64,000 bases of DNA from Bacillus sp. AFS037270 (GCF_002585305.1 NZ_NUNF01000001.1:1-64000), one strand, 5' to 3'. Counted from the first letter of the stretch, positions 52,097-60,844 are shown. Notes: generated by a model not told the origin, from the letters alone. Made by a program: numbers and translations.

Positions 52097-52108
52097 GGTA
52101 GACCTACC
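52097..52108. promoter_or_regulatory. GGTAG-AC-CTACC inverted repeat in the spoIISA-like promoter region
   Basis: Five-base arms around two bases, 33 bp upstream of the toxin start and next to a TATAAT-like box (52085-52090 on the minus strand). It may be an operator. Function is inferred from position only. Confidence 0.3.
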
Positions 52109-52261
52109 TCTCAAGGAATTTTATCATATATAATCGAATAGTTTATATTGAACGTAATAAACGGAAGTAATTTTTATGGATATTAAACTGTTTTCATAGA
52201 TAGAGGTGAGACGACTGGTGGAAGTAAGGAAAAAATAGAAATACTAAAAAGGGGACGGGTA

Positions 52262-53143
52262 ATGAAGGAATTAAAATATTTAAAAGATTATAAGCATGAT
52301 GAGAGCCTTAGAAAAAGCTTCAATGAGCTTGCTGCGAAGGTTTTTGGCATTAATTTTGAGGGATGGTACCAAAAAGGCTTTTGGAATAACCGATATATCC
52401 CTTTTTCTTATATAGATGGTAGTAAAGTTGTCGCAAATGTTTCAGTTAACGTTCTAAATTTAGTTATTAATGGTGAGAAAAAAAATGCATTACAGATTGG
52501 CACCGTTATGACTCATCCGGATTATCGAAGGAAAGGCCTTTCTGCCAGTTTAATAAACAAAATATTAGATGAATATGAGAACGAGTACGATTATATGTAC
52601 TTATTTGCTAACCAAACTGTTTTAGATTTTTACCCAAAGTTTGGGTTTAAACCAGTTAATGAGTATCAATTTTCAATGGAATTTAAACCGAGTAAAACAG
52701 ATGTTTCTGGTATTCGGAAACTTAATGGTCTCAATACCGAGGATCTTCATTTTATTTATGAATTTGCATCCGAAAGATTACCCGTATCTAAACTTTTTGG
52801 AACGGAAAATACTCAAGGGATTTTAATGTTTTACTGTATGTACGTATTTAACAATGATGTTTACTATCTAGACCGAGAGGATGTTATCGTAATCTATAAA
52901 AAGGATGAAAACCAAATTGATATTTTTGACATTATTTCTAAGAAAGAAATAAATATTCAAGATATATTTTCAAAAATTACTGATAGAGAAACGATTAAAA
53001 TTGTTTTTCATTATACCCCAGATTATGAAGGAATTAAAACAGAGGGTAATGTATTTAGGGGGACTGAAGTATTGTTTGTAAGAGCAATTAGTAGCAATCG
53101 TTTTCCAATACAAATTAAACATCCTCTTACAGCACAAGCTTAA
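52262..53143 (+). CDS. GNAT-family N-acetyltransferase (Eis-like)
   Basis: This 293-residue protein has an N-terminal GNAT domain (ALQIGTVMTHPDYRRKGLSASLINKILDEYE is the acetyl-CoA motif; FANQTVLDFYPKFGFKPV the C-terminal strand) and a second domain of about 140 residues, as in larger Eis-like enzymes. The substrate is unknown. It follows GGGGACGGG at the ATG. It is divergent from the toxin gene and is AT-rich like its neighbours. Confidence 0.82.
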   Translation: MKELKYLKDYKHDESLRKSFNELAAKVFGINFEGWYQKGFWNNRYIPFSYIDGSKVVANVSVNVLNLVINGEKKNALQIGTVMTHPDYRRKGLSASLINKILDEYENEYDYMYLFANQTVLDFYPKFGFKPVNEYQFSMEFKPSKTDVSGIRKLNGLNTEDLHFIYEFASERLPVSKLFGTENTQGILMFYCMYVFNNDVYYLDREDVIVIYKKDENQIDIFDIISKKEINIQDIFSKITDRETIKIVFHYTPDYEGIKTEGNVFRGTEVLFVRAISSNRFPIQIKHPLTAQA

Positions 53144-53254
53144 AGAAACCTAGATTAGTAATCAATAGGATGACTATTAGCAAAAGATGATCAAGGCATA
53201 TGAACATTCAGTTCATTGATATAATAAAACAAAATTAATATGGGGAGGTATGTA

Positions 53255-53767
53255 ATGGGGAAAGTTGTAATTATTGGTTCGGGGGGTTCAGGAAAATCTA
53301 CATTGGCAAGGCAATTAGGAGAAAAGTTAAAAATAAATGTATTACACCTTGATTCACTATTTTGGAAGCCAGGTTGGGTTGAAACCCCAAGAGAGGAATG
53401 GATAGATAGTCAACAAGAACTTGTGAAATTAGAAAGTTGGATTATGGATGGAAATTATAGTGGGACAATGGAAATAAGATTAAATGCTGCTGATACAATA
53501 ATCTTTCTTGATATTCCGAGAATAATATGTATTTATCGGGCATTCAAAAGGATGAATCAATATCGAAATAAGACAAGGCCAGATATGGGAGAAGGTTGTT
53601 ACGAGAGATTTTCTTTTAAGTTTTTTAAATGGATATGGCAATATCCAAAGTTGCGAAAACCTAAAATTTTAGAGAAACTTGAAAAGTTGTCTAAAGAAAA
53701 AGAAGTTATTGTCTTGAAATCGCCAAAAGATGTTGAAGGCTTTATAAAGAATTACAATAACGATTGA
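53255..53767 (+). CDS. P-loop NTPase, topology modulation protein (FlaR)-like
   Basis: This 170-residue protein resembles small nucleoside/adenylate kinases: P-loop GSGGSGKSTLARQL, then NVLHLDSLFWKPGWVETPREEW, WIMDGNYSGTMEIRLNAADTIIFLDIPR (Walker B-like) and a basic lid. Proteins of this type are often named FlaR or topology modulation protein, although the true substrate is unclear. ATG 53255 follows GGGGAGG, which excludes ATG 53240. Confidence 0.8.
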   Translation: MGKVVIIGSGGSGKSTLARQLGEKLKINVLHLDSLFWKPGWVETPREEWIDSQQELVKLESWIMDGNYSGTMEIRLNAADTIIFLDIPRIICIYRAFKRMNQYRNKTRPDMGEGCYERFSFKFFKWIWQYPKLRKPKILEKLEKLSKEKEVIVLKSPKDVEGFIKNYNND

Positions 53768-53859
53768 TCCATTGTAAAAAATAACTGTGAAGGTTACCTT
53801 AATGATGCTCATTGCTTGTTATTTTTTGCTAGTAAACAGTCGGATGGGGGAAAATAAAC

Positions 53860-54200
53860 AAAATTAGATATTCAGGTTATTTTTTGAAGATATTAACCAT
53901 GACGGAAACGAAGAGTTGGTCATCCATTAACAACAGAACATGGCACAGGAATAAACGTAACAGAAGCACATGTACTGCAGAAGAAGAAGACTAATTATGG
54001 AGATATATATGAGGAAAAGTTAATTGATAACCCAATGCAATCATCAAAAAAAATGTAAAAACTGAAAAAGTATTCGAGACCCAGGTGGAAAATTGATAGG
54101 ATTTATAAATCCTTTGGACACGAGATTGTTAATTTTTCTGTATATGATAACCAACTGGACAGCTGGATATTAATATTACATTTTATGGGAAAGGTGGTGA
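53860..54200 (+). pseudogene. Decayed gene remnant
   Basis: No intact frame exists between 53768 and 54284. Short protein-like pieces appear in different plus frames: FEDINHDGNEELVIH ending in a stop, then VTEAHVLQKKKTNYGDIYEE, then SFGHEIVNFSVYDNQLDSW. The first looks like an FG-GAP/VCBS-type INHDG motif, as in the secreted protein at 60037. Several frameshifts and stops would be needed to join them. Strand and identity are tentative. Confidence 0.35.
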
Positions 54201-54215
54201 AACTCTACTTTTTAT

Positions 54216-54249
54216 ATAATTACGTAAAATATAAATTTGACGTAATTAT
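54216..54249. repeat. Perfect 10-bp inverted repeat upstream of xerS
   Basis: ATAATTACGT (54216-54225) and ACGTAATTAT (54240-54249) with a 14-bp AT-rich spacer end 36 bases before the xerS ATG. In streptococci the XerS recombination site lies next to xerS and has about 11-bp arms. The spacer here is longer, so it may instead be an operator or part of a promoter. Confidence 0.55.
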
Positions 54250-54284
54250 GACCATCAGGTAAAATATAGAAGTGAGGTGTTATT

Positions 54285-55373
54285 ATGGTAAATCAGGATA
54301 AACAAACTAATTTTAAGAAATTACAAACCTTGCTGAACGAACTTCCTTGGTATGTTGAAGAATACATTAATCACAAGTTGCGGAAACTTTCGACCGCATC
54401 CTTATTTAATTACTGTCATGACTACAAGATCTTTTTCAATTGGATCATTATGGAGCAACTTTATCAAGGTCCCGTTAAGGATATCCCATTAGAACGTCTC
54501 GAACACATGACAGTTTTAGAGGTTGAAAACTTCTTAAACTATCTCCATTACCAATTAGATAACAAGGAATTGACCGTTAATCGTAAATTATCAGCCTTAA
54601 AGTCGTTATTCAACTACTTGCAAAATATTGCTGAAACGCCTGATTTAAAGCCATATATTAACCGTAATGTCATGGCTAAAATCGAATTTAATGAAGTAAA
54701 AGACAGCATGGAAACGAAAGCAAATAAAATGGAAGGTAAAATCCTTCTTGGCGATGAATATGAAAAGTTTCGTTTGTTTGTAGCGAATGATTATGGTGAA
54801 TTAAATAAGGAAAATAAAAAGCTTTATAACTTTTATTTGTTAAATAAAGAACGCGATACAGCGATTGTTTCCTTAATTTTAGGATCAGGCCTGCGGCTTT
54901 CCGAGTTAGTTGGTATCGAATTAGACGATATCGATTTCAGTAAATACTGCGTAAGAGTGATTAGAAAAGGAAATAAAGAACAATTCGTATACTTTAGCCA
55001 GGTGGCCATGGCTGATCTCCAGGAATATCTCTCAGTGAGAGTTTCAAAGTATAAAGTCGATAAAACGAATAAAGCATTGTTTATTTCTGCACCAGTAGGT
55101 CCAAAAGGAAAATCACGAAGGCTAACAGCAAGATCTGTTGAAAAACTGATTGAAAAATATGCAGCGGCATTTGGTAAACCATCATTATCGGTACATAAAC
55201 TGAGACATTCGTTCGCAACGAGATATCATGCTGAGATAAATGATGTGCCAAAATTAAGACGACAACTAGGTCATTCGTCTATTCAGACAACGATGATCTA
55301 TACACATATTAAGAACGACGATTTAAAAATAGCCGTAGATAAAATGGATATGCCTAAAGAACAAATTGAATAG
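54285..55373 (+). CDS. xerS: Tyrosine recombinase XerS
   Basis: This 362-residue recombinase has an N-terminal SAM-like core-binding domain (residues about 20-130) and a catalytic domain with GSGLRLSELVGI (Arg), VIRKGNKE (Lys), HKLRHSFATR (His-x-x-Arg), LGHSSIQTTMIYTH (His and nucleophile Tyr). XerS acts alone at a dif-like site to resolve chromosome dimers in streptococci; related genes occur in Bacillaceae beside XerC/XerD homologs elsewhere. GAGGTG precedes the ATG. It is flanked by an inverted repeat upstream and a dif-like sequence downstream, near parEC. Confidence 0.88.
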   Translation: MVNQDKQTNFKKLQTLLNELPWYVEEYINHKLRKLSTASLFNYCHDYKIFFNWIIMEQLYQGPVKDIPLERLEHMTVLEVENFLNYLHYQLDNKELTVNRKLSALKSLFNYLQNIAETPDLKPYINRNVMAKIEFNEVKDSMETKANKMEGKILLGDEYEKFRLFVANDYGELNKENKKLYNFYLLNKERDTAIVSLILGSGLRLSELVGIELDDIDFSKYCVRVIRKGNKEQFVYFSQVAMADLQEYLSVRVSKYKVDKTNKALFISAPVGPKGKSRRLTARSVEKLIEKYAAAFGKPSLSVHKLRHSFATRYHAEINDVPKLRRQLGHSSIQTTMIYTHIKNDDLKIAVDKMDMPKEQIE

Positions 55374-55385
55374 AATAATGAAAAT

Positions 55386-55410
55386 GCTGCCTCTTCTCGG
55401 CAGTTTTTTC
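55386..55410 (+). terminator. Terminator of xerS
   Basis: CTGCC-7-GGCAG followed by six T, 13 bases after the xerS stop. Confidence 0.8.
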
Positions 55411-55420
55411 TAATTTTATT

Positions 55421-55448
55421 AGTTTACATAATGTTATTATGCAAACAA
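55421..55448 (-). other. Candidate dif site (XerCD-type)
   Basis: Read on minus, the sequence ends in TTATGTAAACT, identical to the XerD-side arm of the Bacillus subtilis dif as I recall it. The other arm, TTGTTTGCATA, matches the known XerC arm poorly but is the near-perfect mirror (AGTTTACATAA with TTATGCAAACA, one mismatch in ten central positions). The CATAATGT-TATTATG core also resembles E. coli dif with one base missing. It lies just after xerS and 5.4 kb from parC, and gene orientation switches to all-minus just beyond it. Confidence 0.5.
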
Positions 55449-55459
55449 ATTCGTAAATT

Positions 55460-55494
55460 GTCTCAAATCCTAAGTATACTTAAGAAAATGAGAC
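55460..55494. repeat. Nested palindrome next to the dif-like site
   Basis: A perfect 12-bp palindrome TAAGTATACTTA (55471-55482) sits inside outer arms GTCTCA (55460-55465) and TGAGAC (55489-55494). There is no T run, so it is not a terminator. It could be a second recombinase site or a regulator site. Confidence 0.4.
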
Positions 55495-55499
55495 GAGAT

Positions 55500-55740
55500 T
55501 AAATTTTAACCACATAATTAAATTCACTTTAGCTACAACTACTGTTGAAATTTCCTTACTAAAATACCCCTTCTTGACGACAATTTCGGGTGTTTTTATT
55601 ACAAATTTGTCTTCAAGAGCCCTTCTTAAGGATATTTATCGGATGACTTCCTTCCTCTTTTGTCTTCAATTTCCCCGTGTGGGATATTTGAATCTAAAAT
55701 CTCCTCCCCATTGTCTTCATGACGTCTGCTTCAGATAACA
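55500..55740. other. Intergenic DNA between xerS and the ABC exporter
   Basis: I see no gene here. AATACCC (55562) and GGGTGTT (55588) with a following T run form a possible second terminator on plus. The rest is AT-rich without clear repeats. A small ORF on either strand lacks a binding site. Confidence 0.4.
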
Positions 55741-55743
55741 ATA

Positions 55744-55773
55744 AAAAAACGCCTAGGATCACCCTAAGCGCCA
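55744..55773 (-). terminator. Terminator of the ABC exporter operon
   Basis: On the minus strand CGCTTAGG and CCTAGGCG form a stem followed by seven T, right after the stop at 55778. Confidence 0.75.
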
Positions 55774-55777
55774 TACA

Positions 55778-57670
55778 TTAACCTACATTTTTCCGACCGG
55801 CAAACTGACTATTATATAGATCAGCATAAAAACCGCCTTTTTCCAATAATTCCTGATGTGTACCTTTCTCAATCACCGTACCATTATTCATGACAAGGAT
55901 TAAATCAGCATCCCGGATGGTCGATAAACGGTGCGCAATCACAAAACTAGTGCGTCCCTTCATCAAATAATCCATTGCCTTCTGAATCTGTACTTCCGTT
56001 CGAGTATCGACACTGCTGGTTGCCTCATCAAGAATAAGAATAGCCGGATCCGCTAAGATAGCCCTAGCGATCGTGAGTAATTGTTTCTGGCCTTGCGATA
56101 TATTCGATGCTTCTTCATTTAAAATCGTATCGTAGCCTTCCGGAAGTGTTCTGATAAAATGGTCAGCATTTGCAGCCTTAGCAGCTGCCACAATTTCCAT
56201 TTCCGACGCCCCTTCTCTTCCGTAAGCGACATTATCACGGATCGTGCTGTTAAACAGCCATGTATCCTGAAGAACCATTCCAAACAGACTTCTAAGTTTC
56301 TCTCTTTTTAAATCCCTTGTATCGATTCCATCAATTAATATTCGACCGGAATTAAGTTCATAGAACCTCATCAATAAGTTAATTAGAGTAGTTTTCCCAG
56401 CTCCAGTTGGACCCACAATCGCAACCTTTTGACCTGATTTAACATCAATGTTCATATCTTCAATCAACAATTCATCTTTCTTATAACCAAAGGAAACATG
56501 TTCAAAACTTACATTACCTTGTGGTAATTGAATTTCTTTTGGCTGAACCGCTTCTGGAACCTCTTCTGTTTCATCTAAGATTTCGAATACACGCTCTGCA
56601 CTAGCAATAGTTGATTGGATGACGTTGGCAATTTGAGCTGTTTGTGCAATTGGCTGGGAGAATTGACGGGCATACTGGATAAAGGCCTGGATATCCCCGA
56701 TTTCAATCGCCTTTTTAGTAACTAATAGCCCGCCTGCAACAGATACAAGCACATAGCCGATATTATTGATAAAAGACATAAGCGGCATAATCATTCCGGA
56801 AACAAACTGGGCCTTCCACCCTGATTGATAAAGCTTGTCGTTAATTTCTTCAAATTGTTCGAATGATTTCTTTTCATGTCCAAACACTTTTACCACTTTA
56901 TGGCCCGTATACATTTCTTCCACATGCCCGTTCAACTGACCAAGTGATTTTTGCTGTCCTTTAAAATACTGCTGTGATTTTTTCGCAATGTTAGCCGTAG
57001 TAATAAAGCTCAGCGGCAGTGTAACGATGACAATCAAGGTCATTAATGGACTGATTGAAAGCATCATCACGATGACACCAATTAAAGTAACAACGGAAGT
57101 AATCAGCTGTGTTAAGCTTTGCTGCAGCGTAGTACTGATATTATCTACATCATTGACGGCCCTGCTTAGTATTTCACCATGGGTCTTAGAGTCAAAATAC
57201 TTTAACGGCAGACGATTCAGTTTTTCTTCCACTTCTTTTCTTAAATGATAAACGGTCTTTTGGGCTACCCCTGCCATGATATATCCCTGTAAATAGGCAA
57301 AAATCGCACTCAATATATAGAGACCAATTAAGAGTAATATGATTTGACCGATATAATCAAAATCGATTTTAGCGCCAGGAACACCCTTTAGCTTCATCAT
57401 TAAGCCTTCAAAGAGCTTGGTTGTGGCCTTACCCATTATTTTCGGGCTGACAATTGAAAAGATAGTACTAATGATTGCTGTGATAAGGACAGAAATAAGC
57501 TGCAATTTATATGGCTTTAAGTAGACTACGAGTCTTTTAAGAGTTCCTTTAAAATCTTTTGCTTTTTGGACAGGCATCCCCATTCCACGAGGTCCGAATC
57601 CTCCTCCTGGACCTAGTTTTTGTGGAGCTCCACCGTGTTCTGGACGCTGATTTTTTGAATCCGTACTCAT
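55778..57670 (-). CDS. ABC exporter half-transporter, consensus Walker site (BmrD-like)
   Basis: This 630-residue protein has a Gly/Pro/Gln-rich N-terminal tail of about 40 residues, six membrane helices and a nucleotide-binding domain. Walker A GPTGAGKT, Walker B LILDEATSSVD with catalytic Glu and the switch His (IAHRLST) are intact, but the signature is NISQGQ rather than LSGGQ. With the partner subunit this gives one competent ATP site and one degenerate site, as in BmrCD/LmrCD multidrug exporters. It overlaps the partner gene by four bases and is last in a MarR-ABC-ABC operon. Confidence 0.93.
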   Translation of the reverse strand: MSTDSKNQRPEHGGAPQKLGPGGGFGPRGMGMPVQKAKDFKGTLKRLVVYLKPYKLQLISVLITAIISTIFSIVSPKIMGKATTKLFEGLMMKLKGVPGAKIDFDYIGQIILLLIGLYILSAIFAYLQGYIMAGVAQKTVYHLRKEVEEKLNRLPLKYFDSKTHGEILSRAVNDVDNISTTLQQSLTQLITSVVTLIGVIVMMLSISPLMTLIVIVTLPLSFITTANIAKKSQQYFKGQQKSLGQLNGHVEEMYTGHKVVKVFGHEKKSFEQFEEINDKLYQSGWKAQFVSGMIMPLMSFINNIGYVLVSVAGGLLVTKKAIEIGDIQAFIQYARQFSQPIAQTAQIANVIQSTIASAERVFEILDETEEVPEAVQPKEIQLPQGNVSFEHVSFGYKKDELLIEDMNIDVKSGQKVAIVGPTGAGKTTLINLLMRFYELNSGRILIDGIDTRDLKREKLRSLFGMVLQDTWLFNSTIRDNVAYGREGASEMEIVAAAKAANADHFIRTLPEGYDTILNEEASNISQGQKQLLTIARAILADPAILILDEATSSVDTRTEVQIQKAMDYLMKGRTSFVIAHRLSTIRDADLILVMNNGTVIEKGTHQELLEKGGFYADLYNSQFAGRKNVG

Positions 57671-59394
57671 GCAATTTCCTCCTCTGACAGCTGTGACATT
57701 ACAATTTCACGATAAACTGAACAAGATTCCATGAGTTCTTTATGTGTGCCAATTCCGGAAACTTTTCCATCATCTAATACAATAATTCGATCGGAATCCA
57801 TTATCGTACTTACCCTTTGCGCCACAATCAAGACTGTAGAATCAACGGTTTCTTTTTTTAAGGCTGTACGGAGCTTTGAATCAGTCTTAAAGTCCAATGC
57901 TGAGAAACTATCATCAAAAATATAGATTTCCGGTTTTCTTACAAGGGCCCGCGCAATTGATAGGCGCTGTTTTTGACCACCCGAAACATTTGTTCCTCCT
58001 TGGGCAATAATCGAATCGAAACTCTCAGGCATCGATGAAATAAATTCGTTTGCCTGAGCAATTTCTGCCGCATGATGGACTTCTTCATCTGAGGCATCCT
58101 CTTTCCCATAGCGGATATTTTCAGAGATCGTTCCAGTAAAGAGAACAGCCTGCTGGGGAACAAAACCAATTTTTTGTCGAAGCTGTTCTTGTGTCATCTC
58201 GCGAACATCTACTCCGTCTACCAGCACATGACCACTATCAACATCATAAAAACGTGGAATTAAATTAATAAGGGTTGATTTACCTGAACCGGTACCTCCA
58301 ATAATTGCCGTCACTTCACCAGGATGCATTGAAAAAGAAATGTTAGAAATAGCTGGCATTTCAGCACCCGGATAGCTGAAGGTAACATCCCTAAATTCAA
58401 CATGGCCTTTTTCGCCATTAGTGGATGCAGCAGATGCTGGGTCCTTAATATCGGTCACTGTCTCAAGTACTTCATTAATCCTGACAGCTGAAACAGAAGC
58501 TCGCGGGATCATAACAAACATCATTGATAGCATAATGAACGAGAACATGATCTGCATCGCATATTGGATAAATGCCATCATATCCCCTACTTCCATATAA
58601 CCATTGCTGATCCGGTGACTGCCGAACCAAATAATCGCTACCGTGGTAAGGTTCAGGACCACCATCATGATTGGCATCATCGCCGCCATAATTTTATTAA
58701 CCCTAATGGCAGTTTGTGTTAAATCCCAATTCGCTTCATCAAAGCGTTTTTTCTCATGCTCTACCCGGTTAAAGGAACGAATAACCCGAATGCCAGTTAA
58801 ATTCTCCCGTAAAACACGATTAAGTTTATCCAATTTAACTTGCATGGCTTTAAACAACGGAATTCCTTTTCTAGCAATCACCACGATCGCTGCAATCAGA
58901 AAGGGAATTGCAACCGCAAGGACCAGAGTGAGTTTGGCATCTTTTGAATACGCCATGATAATGCCGCCAATACACATCATTGGTGCAGCCGCCATCATTC
59001 TTAGCATCATAATCATCACTTGCTGTATTTGCGTAATATCGTTCGTTGTTCTTGTAATAAGCGATGCTGTCCCTAGTTTATCAAACTCGCTTAAGGAAAA
59101 ATTCCCCACATGCGAGAAGACCTTGCTTCGTAATAATCTTCCGAAGCCGGATGCTGCCTTAGCTGAGAAAAAACTGGCGGCTATCGAACAAATCATACCG
59201 CCTGCTGCTACCAACAGCATAAATCCGCCGATTTTCCAAATATAGTGGGAATCACCAGTCACGACCCCTTTGTCTACGATATCAGACATGAGTGTTGGTA
59301 AGTATAATTCTGATAGGGATTGTAAAAGGACAAGCACAAGGACGAGGTATATCGGAATCTGATATGGTTTAAGATATTTGATTAATTTTAACAA
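57667..59394 (-). CDS. ABC exporter half-transporter, degenerate Walker B (BmrC-like)
   Basis: This 575-residue protein has six helices and an ATPase domain. Walker A GGTGSGKST and signature NVSGGQ are intact, but Walker B is IFDDSFSALD, with Asp in place of the catalytic Glu, and the switch region is VAQRVST, with Gln in place of His. It can donate its signature to the competent site of the partner but cannot form one itself. It follows the MarR gene by 30 bases. It is likely a drug/lipid-like compound exporter at the cell membrane. Confidence 0.93.
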   Translation of the reverse strand: MLKLIKYLKPYQIPIYLVLVLVLLQSLSELYLPTLMSDIVDKGVVTGDSHYIWKIGGFMLLVAAGGMICSIAASFFSAKAASGFGRLLRSKVFSHVGNFSLSEFDKLGTASLITRTTNDITQIQQVMIMMLRMMAAAPMMCIGGIIMAYSKDAKLTLVLAVAIPFLIAAIVVIARKGIPLFKAMQVKLDKLNRVLRENLTGIRVIRSFNRVEHEKKRFDEANWDLTQTAIRVNKIMAAMMPIMMVVLNLTTVAIIWFGSHRISNGYMEVGDMMAFIQYAMQIMFSFIMLSMMFVMIPRASVSAVRINEVLETVTDIKDPASAASTNGEKGHVEFRDVTFSYPGAEMPAISNISFSMHPGEVTAIIGGTGSGKSTLINLIPRFYDVDSGHVLVDGVDVREMTQEQLRQKIGFVPQQAVLFTGTISENIRYGKEDASDEEVHHAAEIAQANEFISSMPESFDSIIAQGGTNVSGGQKQRLSIARALVRKPEIYIFDDSFSALDFKTDSKLRTALKKETVDSTVLIVAQRVSTIMDSDRIIVLDDGKVSGIGTHKELMESCSVYREIVMSQLSEEEIA

Positions 59395-59424
59395 GAAGAA
59401 CCCTCTCCATTTTCATGTTAAATT

Positions 59425-59874
59425 TTATTGGTTGTCTAATTGATTGAAATAATCGTGTACCTTAAAGAGTAGTTCCGCTAGCTGCTCGCTATCCTTTTCT
59501 CCTAGGTACTCGATTAAACCTAAAATGATTTCATTAAATGTCTTTCTGGCTTGTTCTGTTGCTTTTAGACCAGCCTCCGTCAGGCTAATCTTTACAGCCC
59601 GACGATCTACAGGATTGATGGTCCGTTCAATATAACCATCCTTTTCTAGACCATTGATGATTTGTGTTACGGTTGGCGGGGTCACTCTCAATTTCTGACT
59701 AATTTCTGAAACCTTCATCTCACTATTGTTCTCATTGGCGCGTTGAATTAGGAACAGTACCCTGTATTCACTTGGGTTAAAACCAGCTATTTTCTTTTCA
59801 TTTCTTCCAGTTTTGCGGAATTGCTGAAAGGCTTTAATTAGTTTTTGAGCCGTCTCACTTTCATTACCAGCCAT
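59425..59874 (-). CDS. MarR-family regulator of the ABC exporter
   Basis: This 149-residue winged-helix regulator has FNPSEYRVLFLIQRANE, VSEISQKLRVTPPTVTQIINGLEKDGYIERTINPVDRRAVKISLTEAG as the DNA-binding core. It is the first gene of the operon with both half-transporters, a layout in which MarR represses until a drug-like ligand binds. Possible operator half-sites (TTAGG at 59908 and CCTAA at 59932; AGTT-4-AACT at 59906) lie in the 60 bases upstream. GAGGTGATATAA precedes the ATG. Confidence 0.92.
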   Translation of the reverse strand: MAGNESETAQKLIKAFQQFRKTGRNEKKIAGFNPSEYRVLFLIQRANENNSEMKVSEISQKLRVTPPTVTQIINGLEKDGYIERTINPVDRRAVKISLTEAGLKATEQARKTFNEIILGLIEYLGEKDSEQLAELLFKVHDYFNQLDNQ

Positions 59875-59979
59875 TTATATCACCTCTTTTATTTACCAGA
59901 CTAATAGTTAGGCAACTTAATTATTTATAGACCTAAGTATATTTCGTTTAAGGATGTTCGTCAATTTTTAATTAAAAGA

Positions 59980-60009
59980 AAAAACACAGAAGATATCTCC
60001 TGTGTTTTG
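59980..60009 (-). terminator. Terminator of the secreted-protein gene
   Basis: On the minus strand AAAACACAG pairs with CTGTGTTTT with an inner AGATATCT palindrome, followed by T; it lies downstream of the gene ending at 60037. Confidence 0.75.
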
Positions 60010-60036
60010 AATGCTGTTCACACCAAACTTTAGCCA

Positions 60037-60786
60037 TTATGATGGTTTAACATCTGCTTTAAAAAGTTTCCAGTGTCCACGATCATAATACCAAATTGAC
60101 TCAACTAAAGCGATTGTATCCGCATTTGCGATCCCTGTCACCTTCTGCTGTCCCTTTAATCCGATTCTTTGTTTGTCGATGTGAATCGGTTCCACAATGT
60201 TATAAGTGTTTACTGTAAGTTCCGTTGGCTCATTTAATTTTCCTCTATAATAAAAACCGAGTTTTTTGTAATATTCTTTGCGCTTTTTTAAATCAAACAG
60301 ATAGGATTTTCCAGAGTTGGCTAATTTAATTTCTGCTTTATACCCATTTTTAAATTTTGCATCCATCTCGAGCGGTTCAGGAACCGTTAACTCGGTTCGG
60401 ACAAAATCCTTTAAGGTATACAAATAGGTTTTAACAGTGCCCTCGGTTCCATTTGATAATACGTTTACAAATAAATCCTTCAATCCATCATGGTTTAAAT
60501 CTACCATCTTCAGCGATGCCTTAGTACCACTTTCTAATGGGAGGCTGTATGTTCTGCCATTTGACGCCGATATTTCGATATAAATATTTTGTAAATTGGT
60601 CTCTTCATCTTGATCAGGTACCCCTTTTAGGAAGATGGTCTCGTTTTGTCTATCACCAGTCAAATCAGCCTCCTGTTTGGAAATGGTCACCGTTTTGTTT
60701 TTTTCTTCAATCGCATAAACCCCTGTTATAGTCGATAGCGATATAAGAAAAAACGAAATGATTACTAGCAGCATCTCTTTTTTCAT
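60037..60786 (-). CDS. Secreted protein with VCBS/FG-GAP-like repeat, unknown function
   Basis: This 249-residue protein starts MKKEMLLVIISFFLISL, a clear signal peptide with likely cleavage after VYA. It has two Asp-rich motifs like those of FG-GAP/VCBS repeats (ADLTGDRQNETIFLKG and VDLNHDGLKDLFVNV), which may bind calcium. ATG 60786 follows GGAGGG at good spacing; GTG 60801 would overlap the site. It is monocistronic between the MarR and parC units. A related motif occurs in the decayed gene at 53.9 kb. Confidence 0.78.
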   Translation of the reverse strand: MKKEMLLVIISFFLISLSTITGVYAIEEKNKTVTISKQEADLTGDRQNETIFLKGVPDQDEETNLQNIYIEISASNGRTYSLPLESGTKASLKMVDLNHDGLKDLFVNVLSNGTEGTVKTYLYTLKDFVRTELTVPEPLEMDAKFKNGYKAEIKLANSGKSYLFDLKKRKEYYKKLGFYYRGKLNEPTELTVNTYNIVEPIHIDKQRIGLKGQQKVTGIANADTIALVESIWYYDRGHWKLFKADVKPS

Positions 60787-60844
60787 CCAGTTTCCCTCCA
60801 CATCCTTTTGTTTTACTTAGTATGTCCAATTTTGGGAAAAAAAT

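Noticed and set aside
54285..55373. Phage integrase or integrative element
   Set aside because: The recombinase matches XerS, no phage or conjugation genes surround it, no att duplications or tRNA genes are seen, and the neighbourhood is terminus-like.
58643..59245. 200-codon plus-strand frame inside the ABC transporter gene
   Set aside because: It is antisense to well-conserved membrane segments of the exporter and has no binding site or family resemblance.
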